A DNA stretch of 64,000 bases from Micromonospora eburnea (GTDB lineage Bacteria > Actinomycetota > Actinomycetes > Mycobacteriales > Micromonosporaceae), in assembly GCF_900090225.1 (NCBI RefSeq), contig NZ_FMHY01000002.1, positions 4,836,001 to 4,900,000 on the forward strand, in the 5' to 3' direction. A program made the position numbers and the translations under genes. Shown here in pieces: positions 1 to 8,573 of the stretch. The notes under the pieces are model-generated. The model ran no database searches, was not told the DNA's origin, and saw nothing but the letters and a program-made list of their open reading frames with translations. Each line of letters starts with the position of its first letter. Position 1 is the first letter of the stretch.

Positions 1-1509
1 GGCGCTGCCGGCCACCAGCGCGGCCCGATGCGGGTAGGCGTGGCGACCGTGCTGGAGGGTGGCCACGGCCGCGCCGAAGGTCCGCTCACCGTTCTGGGCG
101 AAGTAGTTCGTGAGCCGCTCCCGCTGGACGTCCCGGGCGGAGGCGGTGGCCGCCGACCACACCAGCAGTCGGGGCCGGGACACCGCGGGCTCGGCGGCGC
201 GAAGGGGCGCCTCCTCCAGCACGGCGTGCGCATTGGTGCCGCCGATGCCGAAGGAGCTGACCGCGGCGAGCCGGGGCTGCCCCGTTCGGCGGGGCCATGG
301 GGTGAGATCACGCGGCAGGTAGAAGGGTGAACCGTCCAGGTTCAGCTTCGGGTTGACGGTCGTCACGTTCACCGTGGGCGTGATCTGTTCCCGCTCGAGG
401 CTCAGGACGGCACGGATGAACGAGGTGACGCCCGCCGCGTGCCCCAGATGGCCGACATTGGCCTTGGCCGAGGCGAGGGCCACGGTTGCGCCGCCGGGGT
501 GCCCGAGCCTGCGATAGGCCGACACCAGAGCGGCCACCTCGATCGGGTCGCCCAACACCGTCCCGGTGGCGTGTGCCTCGACCAGACCGACGTGGTTCAC
601 GTCCGCCCCGGCCATCGTCATCGCTTCCAGAATCACGTTTGTCTGGCCGGTGACGCCCGGGGCGGTGAAGCCGACCTTGTGGGCTCCATCGTTGTTGACG
701 GCCGTGGCCCGAACCACGGCCCGGACGGCGTCGCCGTCGGCCAGAGCCTGGGAGAGTCTCTTGAACACTACGACACCGCAGCCGCTGCCGAAGATCGTGC
801 CGCTGGCCGCCTCGTCGAACGGCCGGCAGTGCCCGTCACGGCTGAACGGGCCGTCTGCGGCCCACCGGTACCCGTGACCGGGCGGCAACTCCACCTCGAC
901 GCCGCCGGCCAGCGCCACATCGCACTCGCCGTTTCGGATCGCGGCGATCGCCTGATGCACGGCGACCAGAGAGCTGGAACAGGCGGTCTGCACGCTCATG
1001 GCGGGCCCGGTGAAGTCCAGCTTGTACGACACCATGGTGGCCAGCGATCCGATGTTGTTCCAGGTGCCGATGGCCAGCCCGGTGATGCCCCGGGCCGTCT
1101 CCGGATGCGGGCGCAGATAGAGGTCGACGTACCGGTTGGTGCCCGCGGCGCTGAAGACGCCGACGTCCGTCAGCGTGGCCGGGTCGTAGCCCGCGTTCTC
1201 CACCGCGGCGTGCGCGGTCTCCAGGAAGAGCCGAAGCTGCGGGTCGCTGGTCCGCGCCTCACGAGCCGTCATCCCGAACAGCGCCGCGTCGAACATGTCC
1301 AGGTCCGGTGCCTCGGCGATGGCCCGCACATACGCGGGATCGTCGAGCGCGGAACGGGGAACGCCGGCGGCCAGCAACTCTTCGTCCGATCGCTGGCGGA
1401 CGCACTCCCGCCCGGCGCTCAGGTTCTCCCAGAACTGCTCCACGTCGTGGGCTCCGGGAAACCGCCCGGCCAGGCCGATCACCGCGATGAGCTCCAGTTC
1501 ATCATCCAT
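1..1509 (-). CDS. Modular PKS, N-terminal ketosynthase (partial, runs off left edge)
   Basis: Translation from the ATG at 1509 begins MDDELELIAVIGLAGRFPGA, a ketosynthase start. All three catalytic positions are visible: TACSSSL (Cys), EAHATGT (His) and NVGHLGHAAG (His), so the KS should be active in decarboxylative condensation. About 500 residues are present, and the frame is still open in the KS-to-AT linker at base 1, so AT, any reductive domains and ACP lie outside. The start follows the upstream NRPS stop by one base, implying translational coupling, and the KS probably extends the chain delivered by that NRPS. It resembles the KS of the PKS at 30762-36107 (both contain GTWNN and an elongated NRY-DLYLRP segment), so the two are likely paralogues. 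The family call is firm; the module content is unknown. Confidence 0.93.
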   Translation of the reverse strand, partial: MDDELELIAVIGLAGRFPGAHDVEQFWENLSAGRECVRQRSDEELLAAGVPRSALDDPAYVRAIAEAPDLDMFDAALFGMTAREARTSDPQLRLFLETAHAAVENAGYDPATLTDVGVFSAAGTNRYVDLYLRPHPETARGITGLAIGTWNNIGSLATMVSYKLDFTGPAMSVQTACSSSLVAVHQAIAAIRNGECDVALAGGVEVELPPGHGYRWAADGPFSRDGHCRPFDEAASGTIFGSGCGVVVFKRLSQALADGDAVRAVVRATAVNNDGAHKVGFTAPGVTGQTNVILEAMTMAGADVNHVGLVEAHATGTVLGDPIEVAALVSAYRRLGHPGGATVALASAKANVGHLGHAAGVTSFIRAVLSLEREQITPTVNVTTVNPKLNLDGSPFYLPRDLTPWPRRTGQPRLAAVSSFGIGGTNAHAVLEEAPLRAAEPAVSRPRLLVWSAATASARDVQRERLTNYFAQNGERTFGAAVATLQHGRHAYPHRAALVAGSA

Positions 1510-1510
1510 G

Positions 1511-4500
1511 TCAGGACGTTCCTTCCCGCTCGTGGTTCAACTGGGCTCGGACGGCCCGCCGGCGGTCGGTGGCGCGAGTCGACTGCGGCGAAGGGCTCAG
1601 GAGTGACGCGGGACTGCCGTTCCCGCCCGCCTTCGCGAGCAGCGCGGCGATCTCCCGTGCCGTCGGATGTTCGAAGAACGCGGTTGCCGGAGGTGGGTCC
1701 GGTATCGCGTCGGCCAGCAACGTGTGCAGCTGCAGCAGTTTGATGGAGGTGAGACCGGCCTCGAAGAAGTGCTCGTCGAGGCCGATCCGGCGGCCGATGA
1801 CGTCGGCGATCAGGTCGATCAGCCAGCGCTCCGTGCCGGTGTCGGCACCGCGCCGGTCCGACTGCGGGCTGCGGTCACCGCCGTTCGCGGGCGGCACCCG
1901 CGTGTCGCTGAACACCACCTTGTGGTTGGCACTGGTGGCGAGACGCCGCCGGACGTCGATCACCGCCGGCACGGCGTACCGTGGCAGCAACGACGACAGG
2001 TACGACCGGAGAGCCTGGGAATCCACCGTGCGACCCGGCTCGGGGACGACCTGCAGTGCCAGAACCGTTCCGGTCACCGTCTCGGTGGTTCCCGCGACGG
2101 CCTGGGCCACCGCGCTCGCGCGCAGTGCTGCGGCCTCCACCTCGGCCAGGTCGAGCCGGTGGCCGTCGATGTCGATCTGACGGTCCCGCCGGCCGACGAA
2201 CTCGACCGTGCCGTCCGGGCCGATCCGGCCCACGTCACCCGTCCGGAAGGCGGGCCGGCCGCCCGGTCCGGGAAAGAAGCGGTCTGCCGGGCCGCTGTCG
2301 TCCAGGTACCCCGCGGCGATCCCTGGTCCGGCGACGACGATCTCTCCTGGCTCGCCTGTCCCGGCGTCCCGGTCGCCGCCGGTCCACACCAGCAGTTCGT
2401 TGCCCGCCACGCCCCGCCCGTGCGGCAGCACCGCGTCGTCCGGCCAGTGCGCCAGACCTTGCTCCGCCGGCTCGCCGCGCTTCAGCACCTGATGGCAGGC
2501 CGTCACCTGTGGTGTCTCCGTGGTGCCGTAGGCGTTGACCACGGCGGCGGAGGTCAGCTTCCGCAACCGCCGGACCAGCCCGGCCGTGAGCGGAGCGCCT
2601 CCGCTGATGACGAGCCGCAACGTGTCCAGCCGCGTCTCGGGCGCGGCGTGGTACGCGGCGACCAGCAATTCCAGCAACGCGGGGGTGGCGTGCAGGACGG
2701 TGATCCGGTGATCGGCGATGAACCGCAACAGTGCGGCCGGGTCGGCGAGCACGTCTTCCCGGGGTACCGCCACGCTCGCGCCCACGTACAGCGGGATGAG
2801 CAGGTCGCGCAGTATCGGGTCGTGCCCGAGCCCGCCGACGAGCACGAACCGGTCCGCGGCCGTCGGCTGGAAGGCCGCCAGGTACCAGGAGAACGCCGAG
2901 CCGAGCGGTTCCGGACCCACCACCACACCGGCCGGGCGTCCTCCGCTGCCCGAGGTGAACAGCACGTGACTCGCACCGGGCAGCGTCCGCGGGTCCGGCG
3001 CACCGGCTCGAACCTCCGGAATCGATGCGGCCGCCGGCGGCACGTCGATCACCGCGGCCGGCCGAAGCAACTCCTGCTGCTGTGCCAGGCGCGCATCGGG
3101 CAGCGACGCGTCGGTCAGGGCGGTCACCGCGCCGGCTCGCCAGCCGGCGAGCAGTGCTGTCGCCAGGCCGGCGGTACGACGGCCGCGAATCTCGACCACC
3201 TGACCCGGCGTGACACCCGCAGCGGTCAATCCGGCGTGCAGTCGCTCGGAGGCGGCGTCGAGCTCGCCGTACGTGATGCGGCCCTCGGCCGTGAGCAAGG
3301 CGGTCTGGTCTCCGTCGCCGCGTAGCGCCCGCGCGGGCGACCACCTCCCGTCATCGCCGGGGCGCGGCGCCGGGTCGGTCACGCGCAACGGTGACAGTGC
3401 CCGCCGCGCCGAGGTGACAAGCGAAACCGCGTCCGGTGGCGCGGAGGCGTCGGTCAGCACCTGATCGAGCACGAGCAGACACTGGTCGAGGAGCTCCCGC
3501 GCCACCTCCGGCCGGACCCGGTCCGCGGCACGGATCAGCTGCAGCCGGAACCCGTCCGCGTCCCGGTGGAGGTAGAGGTTGATGTCGAACAGGGCCGCCA
3601 TCCCGGACACCCGCTGCGTGCTCACCTCGACGCCGGGTAGCTGCGGCGGCGGGGCGCCCTGGGTGAGGTCGTTGAACCACACCTGGAACAAGGGGTTGGC
3701 CAGCGTCCGCGAGGAAAGGTCCAGCTCACCGACCACGGCGTCGAAGGTGGGGGTGGCGTGAGCGACCGCGCCGAGGTGGCGATCACGTACGTGGTGCAGC
3801 ACGTCGAGCAGGTCGGACCGGCGGCCCACCTCCAGCAGCAGCGGGGTGGTCTCCACCAGGAAGCCCACCAGCCGGTGGTCCTCGGCCGTACGTCTGCGGC
3901 TGACCGGCATGCCGAGCACCACCTGTTCCGCCCCGCTCCACCGGGTCAACACGACGGCGAGGCAGCCCAGGAAGAGCACCGCCGGTGTCAGCGCGTGCGT
4001 ACGCAGGAACAGCTCGACCCGCCGGGCCTGCTCGGGGCCCAGCGACACGTCGTGGTCCGCCCCTCGCAGTGAGGGAGCCACCGTGTGGGCCAGCGGCAGC
4101 CTGGTGCTCTCCGTCGCGCCGGCGAGAAGCTCCCGCCAGTAGCGCAGGTCGGCCCGCCAGGCAGCACCGCCCACCAGCCGGGTCTCCGTCTCGGCGTGCT
4201 CGGCGAAGCTGGGTGCCGGCCCGAACCCGGGCTCCGCACCGGCCGACCGGGCGGTGTACGCGGCGGCGAGGTCGGCCAGGACGATGTCCATCGTGGCTTG
4301 GTCGGAGACGATGTGATGCATCACCAGCACCAGACATCCGTCAGCCGCGCCGGGCCCGTGCAACAGCGCTGCTCGCAGCATCGGCGCCCGGTCCATCGGG
4401 ATGGTGACGGCCGACAACCGGTGGACGAACCGTTCCACCTCCGGCTCGGTCGGCCCGTCTCCCGTCTCCTCGATCTCCCACTCCACCTGGGCGTCATCGT

Positions 4501-4987
4501 CGTACCGGAGCGCCGGGCCATCGGTCACGCTCGCCCGCAGCGCGTCGTGCCGGCGCACCACGTCGGAGAGCGCGGCACGCAGCGCGGCGACGTCGACACG
4601 GCCGCGCAGGCGCAGTGAGACGACCACGTTGTAGGCGGCCGACTCGGGATGCAGCCGGCTCAGCACCCACAGGCGGTGCTGGCTCGGGGCCAGCGGGGAG
4701 GAGGTGCGCGCCCGGTGGCCCCCGGCGGAAGCCGGGATTCGTACGGGCACCGCACGCCGCCGGACCTCGGCGAGGGACAGGTTGTCCCGCAGCAGATCGG
4801 TCAACGGGATCTTCAGGCCCAGCTGCTCCCGCGCCGCAGCCACGAACCGGGCGGCAGCCAGGGACTGCCCGCCCAGGGTAATGAAGCCTTCGGCCTCGTC
4901 CTCCGCGCTCTCCGGCGGCCCGGCCGCCTCCCACCAGAGGTCGTCGAGTGACACCGTATCGGGCGATTCGTGCGGGCGGCCCGCCAT
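1511..4987 (-). CDS. NRPS, PCP-C-A-PCP
   Basis: This 1158-residue assembly-line protein has four domains. An N-terminal carrier has phosphopantetheine serine in GGQSLAA (about residues 30-80). The condensation domain (about 95-500) has HHIVSDQ, where the usual Gly after Asp is Gln. The adenylation domain (about 540-1000) is atypical: the A3 loop reads TSGSGGRPAG without the normal Lys, the A4 region reads GLGHDPILRDLLIPL instead of FDxS, A5 reads NAYGTTETPQ, and A10 reads NHKV. The C-terminal carrier (about 1050-1120) has serine in FFEAGLTSIKL. A leading PCP implies that it is loaded in trans, perhaps by the stand-alone A domain encoded 41 bases upstream. A GGAG site precedes the ATG. The A domain shares its oddities with the second A domain of the NRPS at 22954-28095. 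I do not assign a substrate. Confidence 0.92.
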   Translation of the reverse strand: MAGRPHESPDTVSLDDLWWEAAGPPESAEDEAEGFITLGGQSLAAARFVAAAREQLGLKIPLTDLLRDNLSLAEVRRRAVPVRIPASAGGHRARTSSPLAPSQHRLWVLSRLHPESAAYNVVVSLRLRGRVDVAALRAALSDVVRRHDALRASVTDGPALRYDDDAQVEWEIEETGDGPTEPEVERFVHRLSAVTIPMDRAPMLRAALLHGPGAADGCLVLVMHHIVSDQATMDIVLADLAAAYTARSAGAEPGFGPAPSFAEHAETETRLVGGAAWRADLRYWRELLAGATESTRLPLAHTVAPSLRGADHDVSLGPEQARRVELFLRTHALTPAVLFLGCLAVVLTRWSGAEQVVLGMPVSRRRTAEDHRLVGFLVETTPLLLEVGRRSDLLDVLHHVRDRHLGAVAHATPTFDAVVGELDLSSRTLANPLFQVWFNDLTQGAPPPQLPGVEVSTQRVSGMAALFDINLYLHRDADGFRLQLIRAADRVRPEVARELLDQCLLVLDQVLTDASAPPDAVSLVTSARRALSPLRVTDPAPRPGDDGRWSPARALRGDGDQTALLTAEGRITYGELDAASERLHAGLTAAGVTPGQVVEIRGRRTAGLATALLAGWRAGAVTALTDASLPDARLAQQQELLRPAAVIDVPPAAASIPEVRAGAPDPRTLPGASHVLFTSGSGGRPAGVVVGPEPLGSAFSWYLAAFQPTAADRFVLVGGLGHDPILRDLLIPLYVGASVAVPREDVLADPAALLRFIADHRITVLHATPALLELLVAAYHAAPETRLDTLRLVISGGAPLTAGLVRRLRKLTSAAVVNAYGTTETPQVTACHQVLKRGEPAEQGLAHWPDDAVLPHGRGVAGNELLVWTGGDRDAGTGEPGEIVVAGPGIAAGYLDDSGPADRFFPGPGGRPAFRTGDVGRIGPDGTVEFVGRRDRQIDIDGHRLDLAEVEAAALRASAVAQAVAGTTETVTGTVLALQVVPEPGRTVDSQALRSYLSSLLPRYAVPAVIDVRRRLATSANHKVVFSDTRVPPANGGDRSPQSDRRGADTGTERWLIDLIADVIGRRIGLDEHFFEAGLTSIKLLQLHTLLADAIPDPPPATAFFEHPTAREIAALLAKAGGNGSPASLLSPSPQSTRATDRRRAVRAQLNHEREGTS

Positions 4988-5028
4988 CCGTATTACTCCG
5001 TTTCGTCGAGGGCGGCTGCGTGGTGCCG

Positions 5029-6522
5029 CTAGGACTGCCGGGCGGCCAGGACCGCGACCTGCGCTCGGTCGAGCTTCCCGTTGGCGGTCAACGGCATTTC
5101 GTCAACAGCGACGAACCGGTCCGGGATCAGGTACGACGGAAGGCTGTCCAGGAGATGCCGGCGCAACGCACGCGGGGAGACCTGGTCGCCGTCGAACACC
5201 AGCACGGCGACCACCTGCCGCTCGGAATCCGAACCGACCACTGCCACCGCAGCGGCGTGCACCTGCTCATGGGCGAGCAGGGCGGCCTCGATGTCGCCGG
5301 CCTCCACCCGGACACCACGCACCTTCAGCTGCTCCCGGTCGATCCGCCCGTGGAAGATCAGCACGTCGTCTTCCCAGGCGACCAGGTCGCCGGTGCGATA
5401 CCAGCGGCCGGGCACGTCCGGGAGCGTCACGAAGCGCTGCCGAGTCAGCTCCGCGTTGCCCAGGTACCCGTGGGCCAGTGCGGCCCCGGTCACGTACAGC
5501 TCGCCCTTCGCGCCAGCGGGCACCTCGCGGCCGGCGCTGTCACAGACCCGGACCTCGACGCCGCCGATCGGGCGCCCGATGGGTGGCGACTCGCCTGCCG
5601 CACCGGTGGTGAGCGTGTGTGTCGTGGTCGCCACCGTCGCCTCGGTGGGACCGTACACATTGACCAGCAGCGGCCGCGCCGGGAGCGGAACCGGAAGCAC
5701 CATCCGATCACCGCCGAAGAACAGGATCCGCAGGTTGGCGGGCACCAGCCCGTCGGCGAGTGTGTGGGTGGCGAGACCGGTCGGCAGGAACAACGTGGTG
5801 CACCGGTCCCGTTCCACCTGTGCGGCCACCGCCTCGGGGCGGATCCGGTCCGCGTCCGTGCAGGTGACCACCGTGCCGCCGAGGGCCAGGTACGGCCATG
5901 TCTCGAACACCGAGACGTCGAAACCCAGGCTGCACACGTGCAGCGAGCGGTCCGCGGCGTCGATCGAGTAGGTGTCGGCCAACCAGCGGATCAGGTTGCC
6001 GAGGGAGGCGTGGCCGACCACCACTCCCTTGGGCGCACCGGTGGTTCCGGAGGTGTAGAGGACGTAGGCGGGCGGGTCGTCCTCCGCCGGCGGCTCGAGC
6101 AGGTCCGGCCGGTCCACCGCCTGGGCCGACTCCGGGACGGTCAGTTCCTTGAGCCCCAGCGTGGCGCCGATGCCCTGGTCGCTCCCGGAGACGAGCACGG
6201 CGGCCGGGCGGGCGTCCGCCACGATGCGCCGCAGCCTGGCCGGTGGGTTGAGCAGGTCGAGCGGGACGTACGCACGTCCCGCCCGCCAGGCGCCGAGCGC
6301 ACCGGCCAGGAACGGCGTGCCTCGCTCGGTCGCGATCGCCACGATCGGGCCCGGGAGTCCCGCCAGCATGGCGGCCACCTCCCCGGCCCGAGCCCACAAC
6401 TCGCCGTACGTGGTGACGCCGTTCGTATCCTCGGCGGCGATCGCATCCGGCCGCGTCCGGGCCTGCTCGGCGATCGCGGCCAGGGGCCACGGCATGACGC
6501 CCGGCGTTGTCTCGTCAGGCAT
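5029..6522 (-). CDS. Stand-alone NRPS adenylation domain
   Basis: This 497-residue adenylation enzyme activates an amino acid as its AMP ester and passes it to a carrier protein. Motifs are canonical: LYTSGTTGAPKGVVVGH (A3), FDVSVFE (A4), VYGPTEATV (A5), YRTGD (A7), GRIDREQLKVRGVRVEAGDIE (A8, near residue 400) and LTANGKLDR (A10 Lys). Hand alignment to GrsA gives a binding-pocket code of about D-V-F-F-F-G-V-V-A, which I cannot match to a textbook substrate. The frame opens further upstream at 6627, but MPDETTPGVMPWPL from the ATG at 6522 is the natural A-domain start. There is no fused carrier: its partner is probably the PCP on the preceding glycosyltransferase protein or the leading PCP of the next NRPS. 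It lies in the same minus-strand operon. Confidence 0.9.
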   Translation of the reverse strand: MPDETTPGVMPWPLAAIAEQARTRPDAIAAEDTNGVTTYGELWARAGEVAAMLAGLPGPIVAIATERGTPFLAGALGAWRAGRAYVPLDLLNPPARLRRIVADARPAAVLVSGSDQGIGATLGLKELTVPESAQAVDRPDLLEPPAEDDPPAYVLYTSGTTGAPKGVVVGHASLGNLIRWLADTYSIDAADRSLHVCSLGFDVSVFETWPYLALGGTVVTCTDADRIRPEAVAAQVERDRCTTLFLPTGLATHTLADGLVPANLRILFFGGDRMVLPVPLPARPLLVNVYGPTEATVATTTHTLTTGAAGESPPIGRPIGGVEVRVCDSAGREVPAGAKGELYVTGAALAHGYLGNAELTRQRFVTLPDVPGRWYRTGDLVAWEDDVLIFHGRIDREQLKVRGVRVEAGDIEAALLAHEQVHAAAVAVVGSDSERQVVAVLVFDGDQVSPRALRRHLLDSLPSYLIPDRFVAVDEMPLTANGKLDRAQVAVLAARQS

Positions 6523-6607
6523 GGTCTCAGAGCCCTCGTTCTCTCGACGGGAGGATCGGCATCGGTTCAGCGGCGGCCGATCCGTTGATGTGGCCGGGAT
6601 GCTCCGC

Positions 6608-7666
6608 CTATGCCTTCCGTGCGGCACTCCGGGCCAACGCCAGCATGTCGGGCAGGTCGAACACGTCCTCGACGGTCACGCTCCAGCCCTCAGCCTCGAG
6701 GAGGGTGATCAGCCGGATCGCGGCGAGCGAGGTTCCGCCCAGGTCGAAGAAGTTCGCCGTGGGCTCGACCGGCTGGCCGAAGATCCGCTCGGCGATGCCG
6801 AGCATCTTTGCCAACGCATCGTCCTCGGGTGACACCCCGGCCTCCTCAGCCTCAGCCGCTGCCGTCGCCTGCCCGGTGGCCCACGAGAACGTCTCGTCGG
6901 TCTTACCGGTCGGGCTGTTCGAGTAGCCGCCCAGGTAGTACCGCAGGGTCGGGCGGCGAGAGCACTCGATGGACTCTCCGCGATCAATCAATGCCCAGAA
7001 CAGCTTGTCGTCCTCGCCGATCAGGTTCTCGGCGTCACTGGAGCTGAACTCCTCGGCGAACGTGACCTCGAGGAGGAGGCGCCGGTCGAGCAGCCAGGAA
7101 CTCGTGTCGGCCGGTTCGTCGTGGAATCCGGGACGGTCGCCGACGATGTTCGACCCCGGTGTCACGATTCCCTTGGCGACGTAGTCGCGGTAGATCTCGG
7201 CCGCGTCGTCCGGGTTCTGCGCCCACGGCCACCGAGGTTCCAGATACGGAGTCCCATCGCGGTTGAGCAGCTGAACGTGACTGTGAACGGCGCGCGCACC
7301 GGTCTCGACGGCACACGTGATCAGAGTGTCCAGGTGGTCAGGCGTCCACTCGTTGTCGTCGTCCAGGAACGCGATCCACCGATCGGTGGCGCGCCGGACG
7401 CCGAAGTTGCGCAGCTTCGAGGAGCGGCCCGGCCCTGACACCTCCCAGTACTCCCGCGGCATGTACAGCACCTCAGTGCCGGCGGGCTGAGCCGCGTCGA
7501 GCGCGTCCCGCGTGGCGGGGCAGTCGTCGATCAGCACCAGGTGCCGCACCGGGTGGGCGGTGCGCTGCTCCCGCACCGATCGGATCGCCCGTCGCACCAG
7601 GTCCGGCCGGCGGCGGGTCAGGGTGATGACGGTAACGCCCCCGTCGTCCTGCGGGATCTCATTCAT
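6608..7666 (-). CDS. Family 2 glycosyltransferase fused to a C-terminal carrier (PCP) domain
   Basis: Residues 10-230 look like a GT-A family 2 glycosyltransferase: VTVITLTRRRPDLVRRAI at the N-terminus, IDDCP, and the metal/nucleotide-binding triplet DDD at 102-104 (AFLDDDNEW). Residues about 283-350 form a carrier domain with phosphopantetheine serine S313 in FFDLGGTSLAAIRL. The protein is 352 residues, which leaves no room for other domains. The ATG at 7666 overlaps the stop of the radical SAM gene by eight bases; the frame is open up to 7813, but this coupled start is preferred. A glycosyltransferase joined to a PCP suggests that sugar transfer happens on, or is organised around, a carrier-bound aminoacyl group, perhaps loaded by the adjacent A domain. 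That role is inference; donor and acceptor are unknown. Confidence 0.85.
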   Translation of the reverse strand: MNEIPQDDGGVTVITLTRRRPDLVRRAIRSVREQRTAHPVRHLVLIDDCPATRDALDAAQPAGTEVLYMPREYWEVSGPGRSSKLRNFGVRRATDRWIAFLDDDNEWTPDHLDTLITCAVETGARAVHSHVQLLNRDGTPYLEPRWPWAQNPDDAAEIYRDYVAKGIVTPGSNIVGDRPGFHDEPADTSSWLLDRRLLLEVTFAEEFSSSDAENLIGEDDKLFWALIDRGESIECSRRPTLRYYLGGYSNSPTGKTDETFSWATGQATAAAEAEEAGVSPEDDALAKMLGIAERIFGQPVEPTANFFDLGGTSLAAIRLITLLEAEGWSVTVEDVFDLPDMLALARSAARKA

Positions 7667-8573
7667 CGGCGGCCGCCCACGCGACGTGTTCCTCTTCCAC
7701 CACGCAACCGTCGTCGATGGTGATGTCCTCCCGGGCCAGGGCCAGGAACTCTCGATCGAGCACGTCCTCGGTGGGCAGCGTCTGCCGCCATGAGCGGCGC
7801 GGCACCTCGGCATGCGGGTGGATCCGGCCGACGCTGCCCAGGCAGTTGCGACAGGCCCGCAGTGGCTTCGTCCCGTTCAGGAACTCCGCGAGCGAGGAGA
7901 CGAAGCCGGGTCCGCCCTGGATCTCGATCCCGTCGACCGTACGGTCCCAGGAGACGTCCGCCAGTTGCTCGGCCAGCACCACGCTCTGGGGGCATCGGTA
8001 CAGCCAGCCGTCGTGCAGGGTGTGCGACAACCACACGTGGGCCAGCTTGCAGGTGTCGAAGATGTCCCGGACGAGCCCATCATCGTCCGTGCCGCGCTCG
8101 GAGTAGGCGACACGGAAGTGGGTGTAATGGTTGATCAGCAGGTCCACGCCGTGCTGCCGTGCCCGCTCCCGGAAGACGCCGAGTTGTTCCTCGCTCAGCG
8201 GGCGACTCGGGTAGATCGACATCTCCACGGTGTCGACCGCCTCCCAGAACTCCTCCGGCGCACGGTGCAGCAGCGTCCCGTTGGTGCACACCAGCACCGA
8301 GTCGGAGACGCCGCTGGATCGGACCGCCTCGATCACCCCGAGCAGGTCGGGGTGGAGGAGCGGCTCCCCGCCGAGAAGCTTCACGTACGAGGCGTGGTAG
8401 CTCTCGGCGAGGAGACGCAGGTCCGCGCGCAGGCGCGCCGGGTCGATGTTCTGCCTTCGGTACAGAGGCGCGAGATGACTGCACGAGGTGCACCGCATGT
8501 TGCAGTGGAAGGTCACGTTGACCTCCAGGCCCTCGGGATTGATCACCCGGCCGTCCTTGACCTCGAGGGTCAT
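7659..8573 (-). CDS. Radical SAM protein with extra C-terminal cysteines
   Basis: The 304-residue protein has the radical SAM cluster motif C24-x3-C28-x2-C31 (FHCNMRCTSCSH), followed by KLLGGEPLLHPD, the usual GGE SAM-binding element, and CTNGTLLHR. Four further cysteines (C175, C194, C241, C244, the last pair in CRNCLG) suggest a SPASM/Twitch-like auxiliary cluster region. Such enzymes use the 5'-deoxyadenosyl radical for dehydrogenation, epimerisation or C-C/C-S bond formation. It starts four bases inside the DegT aminotransferase gene (ATGA overlap) and overlaps the glycosyltransferase gene, so the three are co-translated. Context suggests modification of the cyclitol/sugar or of a carrier-bound residue, for example oxidation of an alcohol. 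No precursor peptide is visible nearby, so a RiPP role is less likely. The substrate is unknown. Confidence 0.88.
   Translation of the reverse strand: MTLEVKDGRVINPEGLEVNVTFHCNMRCTSCSHLAPLYRRQNIDPARLRADLRLLAESYHASYVKLLGGEPLLHPDLLGVIEAVRSSGVSDSVLVCTNGTLLHRAPEEFWEAVDTVEMSIYPSRPLSEEQLGVFRERARQHGVDLLINHYTHFRVAYSERGTDDDGLVRDIFDTCKLAHVWLSHTLHDGWLYRCPQSVVLAEQLADVSWDRTVDGIEIQGGPGFVSSLAEFLNGTKPLRACRNCLGSVGRIHPHAEVPRRSWRQTLPTEDVLDREFLALAREDITIDDGCVVEEEHVAWAAADE

Noticed and set aside
439..1743. Long plus-strand open frame of 434 codons opposite the ketosynthase
   Set aside because: It is antisense to a KS with intact catalytic motifs; the translation has no domain pattern and arises from GC-rich codon bias.
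1667..3325. Plus-strand open frame of 552 codons opposite the NRPS
   Set aside because: It is a shadow of the PCP-C-A-PCP gene; low-complexity Arg/Gly/Val-rich translation without motifs.
4948..6588. Plus-strand open frame of 546 codons opposite the stand-alone A domain
   Set aside because: The minus strand shows all A-domain core motifs; the plus-strand product has none.
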